A stretch of 11,357 nucleotides of DNA. Source: Bacteroidales bacterium UBA5342 (GTDB taxonomy: Bacteria > Bacteroidota > Bacteroidia > Bacteroidales > UBA5342). A program made the translations under genes and the position numbers. The stretch spans positions 1 to 11,357 of the forward strand of contig DHQI01000073.1 in the NCBI GenBank assembly GCA_002408065.1, given 5' to 3'. The notes below the pieces were generated by a model. It was not told where the DNA came from, did not search any database, and saw only the letters and a list, made by a program, of their open reading frames with translations. How positions within the stretch are numbered: position 1 is the first letter of the stretch; the number at the start of each line of letters is the position of its first letter. This document shows positions 6,484-11,357 of the stretch, in pieces.

Positions 6484-6696
6484 ATGTCAATAAACAAAAT
6501 CAGCGGATGTATCGGTTGTGGCGAGTGCGTAAAAGCCTGCCCTACCGATGTCATACGCCTCAACAGCAAAGGGAAAGCGGAGATTACCTACCCCGCAGAT
6601 TGTCAAATCTGCCATCTGTGCCGTATGTACTGTCCGGTAGATGCCATCAGCATCACTCCCGAAAAAGCGATCCCTGTAGTTGTCTCTTGGGGTTAA
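6484..6696 (+). CDS. 2x[4Fe-4S] ferredoxin
   Basis: This 70-residue protein carries two complete CxxCxxCxxxCP motifs: Cys9, 12, 15, 19 and Cys40, 43, 46, 50. In this fold the first three Cys of one motif and the last Cys of the other bind each [4Fe-4S] cluster. It has no signal peptide, so on its own it should stay in the cytoplasm. The tail after the second motif is hydrophobic and ends in VVSWG. The compact layout resembles iron-sulfur subunits that pair with flavoproteins such as AprB of APS reductase, although it is much shorter than AprB. The membrane cytochrome starts 18 bases downstream and the flavoprotein follows, so it is probably the electron-transfer partner of that pair. Confidence 0.92.
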   Translation: MSINKISGCIGCGECVKACPTDVIRLNSKGKAEITYPADCQICHLCRMYCPVDAISITPEKAIPVVVSWG

Positions 6697-6714
6697 TGAA
6701 AAAATCATCATATT

Positions 6715-7353
6715 ATGAAAAACAGATTACGTAACTATAACCGTTTACTGCTTATTGCTGTCTTTATCTTGCTCCCGGGGCTATTGTACCTGCTCGGTGA
6801 TTTTCCGCGCCGTACCTGGCTTAAGGAGTTGTTCTCTATCCTCACCATCTGGGGTTTCTTTATGATGCTGATGCAGTTTTTTTTATCGCGCGGCAATCAA
6901 AAAAGCATACGCCAAGGGCACAAAATGAGCCAAGTCATTAAATGGCACAAAGTATTGGGTTATGTCTTTGTAAGCATTTTACTGCTCCATCCTTTTATGA
7001 TTGTTTTTCCGCGCTATTATGAATCCGGCGTAACACCTCAGGATGCGCTAAACACCATTTTGGCAACAACAGATAGCAATGCTTTAGTCTTAGGCATGGT
7101 GGCCTGGTGTCTGATGCTTATCATCGGCATCACTTCGATATTTAGAAACAAGTTAGGTCTTTCATATAAAACCTGGCGTGTAATTCACGGTGTTTTTTCA
7201 ATCATTTTCATCATTTTAGCTACCATTCATGCCACCAACTTAGGCCGACACATGAGCACTGCAATGATCAGCCTTATTTATGCCTTAGCAACAACTGGTG
7301 TGCTCTTGATACTCAAGATTTATATTTTAAAACCTAAAGCCCCAAAATTATGA
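6715..7353 (+). CDS. Ferric-reductase-like bis-heme b membrane protein
   Basis: This 212-residue protein has about six hydrophobic helices (roughly 10-28, 38-57, 79-98, 122-143, 157-174, 181-204). Two helices each carry a pair of histidines with identical spacing: His78/His92 and His158/His172, both H-x13-H. This is the heme-binding pattern of the ferric reductase-like transmembrane domain shared by FRE/NOX oxidases, STEAP and the YedZ/MsrQ cytochromes, where the pairs ligate two stacked b hemes and carry electrons across the membrane. The cytosolic FAD and NAD(P)H domains of FRE/NOX enzymes are absent, so electrons must come from another protein, plausibly the ferredoxin encoded just upstream. 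Its TGA stop overlaps the ATG of the Tat flavoprotein (ATGA, 7350-7353), suggesting coupled translation and a complex, much as MsrQ pairs with the Tat-exported MsrP. Confidence 0.88.
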   Translation: MKNRLRNYNRLLLIAVFILLPGLLYLLGDFPRRTWLKELFSILTIWGFFMMLMQFFLSRGNQKSIRQGHKMSQVIKWHKVLGYVFVSILLLHPFMIVFPRYYESGVTPQDALNTILATTDSNALVLGMVAWCLMLIIGITSIFRNKLGLSYKTWRVIHGVFSIIFIILATIHATNLGRHMSTAMISLIYALATTGVLLILKIYILKPKAPKL

Positions 7354-9146
7354 GCAAAGAATTTTCAAGAAGACAGTTTCTTAACCTCAGCGGCGCTACA
7401 CTGGGTGCTGCTGCCATTGCCTCTATGGGCATGAACTCAGGCTGGGCTCATAACAATAAAACTTTGCCGGTAGGAGATACTTCAGTAGCCGATTACAGCA
7501 CCGATGTATTGGTGATAGGCGGCGGAATGGCAGGACTCTTTGCTGCCGTTAAAGCTCACGATGCCGGAGCTAAGACTCTTATAGTTTCCAAGGGACGCCT
7601 GGGGTCATCAGGTCAAACACCTTTTGCCAAAGGCATCTTTTCTTTCGACGCTAAAGAGGCCGGAATGAGTATTGACGAATTTGTGAATAAAGTAAGCTAT
7701 TCGGCTATTGGCACCAACAACCCGGTATATACGCGTCAGGTAGCAGAGCATAGCAAAGCCCGCGTGGAAGAGTTACGCGAATGGGGTTTCTTTGATTCCG
7801 CCATTTACAACAAATCGTTTATGCGACCTATCAATGAACGAAATATTGAACTGATAGAACGCGTCACCATCACACATCTGGTCAAGGAAAACGATCGTAT
7901 TACAGGGGCAGCGGGCTTTAGTATAGACGAAAGCAAAGCTTACTTTTTCTCAGCCAAAAGCGTGATATTATGTACCGGCGCAGGGGGATTCAAACCCAAC
8001 GGCTTCCCCATCAATGACCTGACACACGACGGCACCATTATGGCCTATAACATAGGTGCTAAGGTCACCGGAAAAGAATGGAATGATGGTCATCCGGGAC
8101 GTTCCACCAATCCGGCTGCTTGTTATGATGGCTGGGGTAATATGTTTGAACAAAAACCCTCAACTACCAGTGTTGGTATACGACACGATTTAGGAATGGA
8201 AGCTAATGTAATGGCTTATGCTAACGGCAACCCTTCTCAGATGCGTCCGGGGATGAATAACAAATCTTCATATAGTAGCTTGAAAGCCCCTTACCGTCCG
8301 GAAGGTTTACAGGAAGAGCAGCGTCAGAGCCCACCACCGGGAGGCGATGGTAGAGATGATAAGAGGCGTCCTCCACGCGATGGCCAGGGCCCCGGTAGTG
8401 ATGGACAAAGACCTCCACAACAGAAAGCTAAGGGTAAAGGCAAAGGAGACAATGGAGGCCCTCCGGGAATGGGCGGCAGTATCGTAGGAGGTTCTTCTGC
8501 CGGAATGGCCATCCACAAATCCGAAGGCTTAGTACCAATCAATGACAAATGTGAATCCAACATTCCGGGTCTGTATGCTGCAGGAGACGCTTTAGGTTCC
8601 TATATGGCAGGAGCTATTTACACACAGATTGGATCTTCATTAGCAGGTTCAGCCGTACAAGGAGCCATTGCCGGCAAGGCCGCTGCTGATTATGCAACAG
8701 GACAAAAAGGAAGTAAGATATCTTCGGCCAAAAAGCAAGAAATAGAAAGCGAGATTTTTGCTCCACTGAAACGTGAAGCGGGTTATAGCCCGGCTTGGGT
8801 TACACAAACCCTGCAAGGTATTATGATTCCAAACTTTGTGTTATATGTGAAAAAAGAAAGTTTGATGAAAGCCGCACTGGCCTATATAGAGGAATTGCGC
8901 GACCATCATATGCCAATGCTCCGGGCGGCAGATATGCACGAGCTGCGTCTGGCACATGAAACACGCCATATGATCATTAGTGCCGAAATGAAACTCCGTG
9001 CCTCCCTTATGCGCAAAGAAAGCCGCTGTAGTCATTACCGAATAGATTACCCTGATTTGGATAACGAAAACTGGGAAGCTTGGATAAACATTTACAAGGG
9101 TGCTAACGGCGACATGCAATTGGAAAAACAGCCCTTTAATAGTTGA
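7350..9146 (+). CDS. Tat-exported FAD flavoprotein of the SdhA/FrdA/AprA/NadB superfamily, substrate unknown
   Basis: This 598-residue protein starts with a twin-arginine signal (SRRQFLN at 6-12, hydrophobic 14-28, probable cleavage after GWA at 33), so it should be exported folded with its cofactor. The FAD-binding Rossmann motif is at 52-62 (DVLVIGGGMAG), with a second FAD contact region at 405-440 (IPGLYAAGD, then TQIGSSLAGSAVQG). The C-terminus has the helical domain of SdhA/FrdA/AprA/NadB, ending with HYRIDYPDLDNENW (562-575). HPGRS (248-252) lies where fumarate reductases have HPTG. The usual HYTMGG segment before PGLYAAGD is not present. Residues of about 318-376 are a Pro/Gly/Arg/Lys-rich low-complexity insertion. 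The gene overlaps the bis-heme cytochrome by four bases. It is probably a reductase or dehydrogenase working outside the inner membrane; the substrate cannot be named. Fumarate reductase activity should not be assumed. Confidence 0.88.
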   Translation: MSKEFSRRQFLNLSGATLGAAAIASMGMNSGWAHNNKTLPVGDTSVADYSTDVLVIGGGMAGLFAAVKAHDAGAKTLIVSKGRLGSSGQTPFAKGIFSFDAKEAGMSIDEFVNKVSYSAIGTNNPVYTRQVAEHSKARVEELREWGFFDSAIYNKSFMRPINERNIELIERVTITHLVKENDRITGAAGFSIDESKAYFFSAKSVILCTGAGGFKPNGFPINDLTHDGTIMAYNIGAKVTGKEWNDGHPGRSTNPAACYDGWGNMFEQKPSTTSVGIRHDLGMEANVMAYANGNPSQMRPGMNNKSSYSSLKAPYRPEGLQEEQRQSPPPGGDGRDDKRRPPRDGQGPGSDGQRPPQQKAKGKGKGDNGGPPGMGGSIVGGSSAGMAIHKSEGLVPINDKCESNIPGLYAAGDALGSYMAGAIYTQIGSSLAGSAVQGAIAGKAAADYATGQKGSKISSAKKQEIESEIFAPLKREAGYSPAWVTQTLQGIMIPNFVLYVKKESLMKAALAYIEELRDHHMPMLRAADMHELRLAHETRHMIISAEMKLRASLMRKESRCSHYRIDYPDLDNENWEAWINIYKGANGDMQLEKQPFNS

Positions 9147-9257
9147 TAAAGGAGCCATTTTAGAGAACTAACACATACAGAAAAACAAGGCGTAAGAATA
9201 CGAGTGAAAAATTTAAAGAAATAACCACTTTCATATTGGTTTTTATTTTGGTTGGGA

Positions 9258-9299
9258 GAGTCCTGCACTGTAAGCGAACAGAGCAGGACTCCTTTTTTT
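9258..9299 (+). terminator. Strong intrinsic terminator ending the redox cluster
   Basis: GAGTCCTGC (9258-9266) pairs perfectly with GCAGGACTC (9283-9291). After an A-A mismatch the stem continues with CTGT (9268-9271) and ACAG (9278-9281), loop AAGCGA. Seven T residues follow at 9293-9299. It lies about 110 bases after the flavoprotein stop, leaving a long 3' untranslated region. Confidence 0.88.
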
Positions 9300-9513
9300 A
9301 CAGTGATGAAATTAATATTTCTTCAACGACAATTTTATTCTGAGTTACAATATGAAACTGTTTGATCTTGTGTTAACTTCAATGCTCCTTAGTCTTTTTT
9401 CAAAAACTATTTAGTCCTTTCACATGTCATTCGTGAAAATATTTATTAATTTTGGTTTCTTAAATTTTTCAACCAATAGTCGAATCAAAGCGTTTTCAGA
9501 AACAAAAAACACC

Positions 9514-9534
9514 ATAACCAGTGTTATATTGTTG
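9514..9534 (+). promoter_or_regulatory. Inverted repeat overlapping a candidate -7 box before the SpoIIAA-like gene
   Basis: ATAAC (9514-9518) and GTTAT (9523-9527) form an inverted repeat around CAGT. Its last base overlaps TATTGTTG (9527-9534), which matches TAnnTTTG at seven of eight positions, 30 bases before the ATG at 9565. The overlap would suit an operator, but no -33 box is evident and the match may be chance. Confidence 0.3.
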
Positions 9535-9564
9535 CAATGATTGGACTGACTAACAAGCAAATTA

Positions 9565-9942
9565 ATGGATTATTCTATAAGTATTGACCACGAACTTAAA
9601 CTAATTCGCTACACACACTGCGGTTTGATTAAAGCTGAAGACATCGGTCAGGTATGGAAGGAATTTCTTACCATAAAAGAATTCACTGAATTAAAATACA
9701 ACCTGTTTTCCGACTATAGTAATAGTAAATTACAGATAGATCTCGATTTTGCAACTGAACTTATCAAATTCCTGCAAAGTATTGAATCCATTATAAAGAA
9801 GAAAAAACAGGCACTCATTGTTACCGACCCTCATTCTGTGGCATTATCCATGATTTTTGAACGTGAGCTTAGTGAAAAGGTCGATTTTAATAATAAAATA
9901 TTTTCAACTAGAGAAGCAGCATTAGAATGGCTACAGTTCTAA
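9565..9942 (+). CDS. SpoIIAA/STAS-like small cytosolic protein
   Basis: This 125-residue protein has no signal peptide or membrane segment. The pattern fits the SpoIIAA-like (STAS/SEC14-type) alpha/beta fold common as stand-alone proteins in Bacteroidota: an N-terminal strand pair (YSISIDHELKLIRYTHCG), a helix with GLIKAEDIGQVWKEF (20-34), a strand ending in NLFSDYS (46-52), a helix (59-78), a strand ALIVTD (83-88), and the C-terminal IFSTREAALEWL (112-123) where many homologues have a similar F.T...A..WL ending. No phosphorylatable serine like that of true anti-sigma antagonists can be assigned with confidence. It lies alone between a strong terminator and an unrelated hydrolase gene. Family assignment is by pattern only; the biological role is unknown. 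Confidence 0.8.
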   Translation: MDYSISIDHELKLIRYTHCGLIKAEDIGQVWKEFLTIKEFTELKYNLFSDYSNSKLQIDLDFATELIKFLQSIESIIKKKKQALIVTDPHSVALSMIFERELSEKVDFNNKIFSTREAALEWLQF

Positions 9943-10151
9943 ACTTGACAGTAAAACACCCTTAAAACCGCACCTATATTCAAAATGCCTCCTCTTTAGC
10001 ACAGCAATATTGAATGTTAACGGAACCATGGCGAAGCGTGTAACAATAAATGAATCGAGACGATTTTATCTGACATCATGGCATGAACTTAAAGCCCCTA
10101 TGGGTAGGCTTAAAAACATTTTTTCTAATACAAACACTCCACTCTGCTGTT

Positions 10152-11357
10152 ATGAAAACACTTGCCCTGACACTCCTTTCCTTTATCTTCTTTAATGTTA
10201 CAGCCCAAGATATTACAGGTAAATGGCAAGGAGCTATTGAGGTACAGAGTTCGTCTCTCAAATTGGTCTTCCACATTACGCAAGAGGGTAACAGCTACAG
10301 CGCTACTATGGACAGTCCTGACCAAGGCGCTTATGGTATCCCCGTGTCTGAGATAAGTTATGCCTTAAAAATATTAAAGCTAAAAGTAGCGGTGGCAGCT
10401 CTCAGTTTCGAAGGTAATCTAAGCGATGCTAATACTATCGAAGGCACTTTTCAGCAAGGTGGTCTCACACTTCCACTGGTATTAAAAAAGAAAACAGAAG
10501 AAACAAAAGAGATAAAACGTCCTCAAGACCCTAAAACACCTTTACCTTACTACAGTGAAGAAATAATCTTTAAAAATAATAAAGCCGGTATTACACTGGC
10601 CGGCACTTTAACATTACCTGAAAAAGAGGGCAAGTTTCCCGCTGTGGTGCTTATCAGTGGCAGCGGCCCCCAAAACCGCGACGAAGAGCTGATGGGACAC
10701 AAACCCTTTCTTGTGTTAGCTGATCACCTTACACGCCAAGGGCTTGCCGTGCTCCGATACGATGACCGGGGCACTGCTGCATCCGAAGGCAACTTTGCAA
10801 GGGCTACCACTTATGATTTGGCTGATGATGCAGCTGCGGCCTTTGACTATCTGCAAAGCAGAAAAGAAATCGACACGAATAAAACAGGCCTTATAGGCCA
10901 TAGCGAAGGTGGCATTATTGCCCCCTTATTAGCTTCTGAAAATACTGCTATCAGATTTGTAGTACTAATGGCAGGACCAAGTCTGCGTGGAGATCAGCTA
11001 TTGCTTCTTCAAAAAGAAAAAATCGAAACAGCTATGGGAGCTCCTGCAGCAAAGGTAAAAAGTAACCGTGAGATTTTTGCCGGCATATATGCCATGATCA
11101 TTGAAAACAAACTCCAGGGCAAAGCATTAAGCTCAACTATAGATGCGCACTTACAGAAGAATTATGACCAATTATTACCAACAGCGCAACGCCAACAAGC
11201 AGTAAAGCAAATCACCAACCCTTGGATGTTGGTGATGATCCGTTTAGACCCGGCCGTTTACCTGAAAAAATTGAACTGTCCGACCTTAGCCCTCTATGGC
11301 AGCAAAGACCTACAAGTGCCTGCTAAAGAAAACATTGAAACACTAAAAAAAATAAAA
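10152..11357 (+). CDS. Secreted alpha/beta hydrolase, 3' end cut by the window
   Basis: The frame is open from the ATG at 10152 to the last base, 402 codons, with no stop, so the gene continues beyond the window. Residues 1-18 are a signal peptide cleaved before Gln19 (VTAQD). Residues 20-110 (starting ITGKWQGAIEV) form a beta-rich N-terminal domain. The alpha/beta-hydrolase domain begins near 136 and shows the oxyanion-hole segment LISGSGPQNRDE (168-179), the strand-turn RYDDRGTAAS (202-211), the nucleophile elbow GHSEGG with Ser251, and the acid loop GSKDLQVP with Asp386. The catalytic His should lie just beyond the window. It is likely a periplasmic esterase or peptidase-like hydrolase; its substrate is unknown. 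No clear terminator or consensus promoter was seen in the 209 bases upstream, so its promoter is undefined. Confidence 0.92.
   Translation, partial: MKTLALTLLSFIFFNVTAQDITGKWQGAIEVQSSSLKLVFHITQEGNSYSATMDSPDQGAYGIPVSEISYALKILKLKVAVAALSFEGNLSDANTIEGTFQQGGLTLPLVLKKKTEETKEIKRPQDPKTPLPYYSEEIIFKNNKAGITLAGTLTLPEKEGKFPAVVLISGSGPQNRDEELMGHKPFLVLADHLTRQGLAVLRYDDRGTAASEGNFARATTYDLADDAAAAFDYLQSRKEIDTNKTGLIGHSEGGIIAPLLASENTAIRFVVLMAGPSLRGDQLLLLQKEKIETAMGAPAAKVKSNREIFAGIYAMIIENKLQGKALSSTIDAHLQKNYDQLLPTAQRQQAVKQITNPWMLVMIRLDPAVYLKKLNCPTLALYGSKDLQVPAKENIETLKKIK

Larger units (their letters stand above)
9147..9564. other. Gene-free stretch between the flavoprotein and the SpoIIAA-like gene
   Basis: This 418-base gap contains a weak hairpin (AACCA 9223-9227 with TGGTT 9237-9241, followed by T-rich sequence), then the strong terminator at 9258-9299. 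The rest, 9300-9513, is A/T-rich with only tiny reading frames, the best being a 20-codon hydrophobic frame at 9352-9414 that I do not accept as a gene. An inverted repeat and possible promoter for the next gene lie at 9514-9534. No RNA gene was recognised. Confidence 0.6.

Noticed and set aside
8841..9158. A 105-codon minus-strand frame over the end of the flavoprotein gene
   Set aside because: It lies antisense to the conserved C-terminal helical domain (HYRIDYP segment) and shows no independent motif or promoter.
9352..9414. A 20-codon hydrophobic frame that looks like a signal peptide
   Set aside because: It stops right after the hydrophobic run, has no supported promoter and does not continue convincingly in another frame.
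10010..10195. A 61-codon plus-strand frame upstream of the alpha/beta hydrolase
   Set aside because: It overlaps the well-supported signal peptide of the hydrolase in another frame and has no protein-like pattern.

Overview
The window looks like a chromosomal segment of a member of the phylum Bacteroidota. Several upstream regions carry the Bacteroidota -7 promoter box (TAnnTTTG), start codons sit in A/T-rich leaders ending in ATT-ATG instead of behind a clear Shine-Dalgarno, secreted proteins have short signal peptides cleaved before Gln (AQ/SQ), and the protein families (Aah1-like deaminase, lipoprotein prolyl oligopeptidase, SpoIIAA-like small protein) are common there. The order or genus cannot be fixed from this sequence alone.

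Layout. (1) 1-920: an AT-rich, accessory-looking stretch with two small secreted-protein genes in tandem. The first (179-444) is broken by a frameshift near 300-313, but its stop still overlaps the next start as ATGA. (2) 921-1095: a gap between convergent genes packed with inverted repeats, resembling a REP-like element. (3) 1096-2109 (minus): an adenosine/adenine deaminase family enzyme whose motifs resemble the Aah1-type adenine deaminases. (4) 2240-4360: a lipoprotein prolyl oligopeptidase, divergent from the deaminase, ending in a heptamer repeat and a strong terminator. (5) 4583-9146: a same-strand cluster of a lipoprotein with two DUF1566 domains, a small Spy/CpxP-like secreted protein, a 2x[4Fe-4S] ferredoxin, a bis-heme ferric-reductase-like membrane protein, and a Tat-signal FAD flavoprotein of the SdhA/FrdA/AprA/NadB superfamily. 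A strong terminator follows. (6) 9565-9942: a lone SpoIIAA/STAS-like protein. (7) 10152 to the window end: a secreted alpha/beta hydrolase, truncated by the edge.

The most interesting unit is 6484-9146. Ferredoxin, membrane cytochrome b and Tat-exported flavoprotein are tightly packed (18-base gap, then a 4-base overlap) and could form a route carrying electrons across the inner membrane to an extracytoplasmic flavoenzyme whose substrate is unknown. The flavoprotein has a roughly 55-60 residue Pro/Gly/Arg/Lys-rich insertion in the middle of its fold, and the Spy-like protein just upstream carries a similar Gly/Pro/Gln-rich segment. No rRNA, tRNA, CRISPR array or complete insertion sequence was seen.
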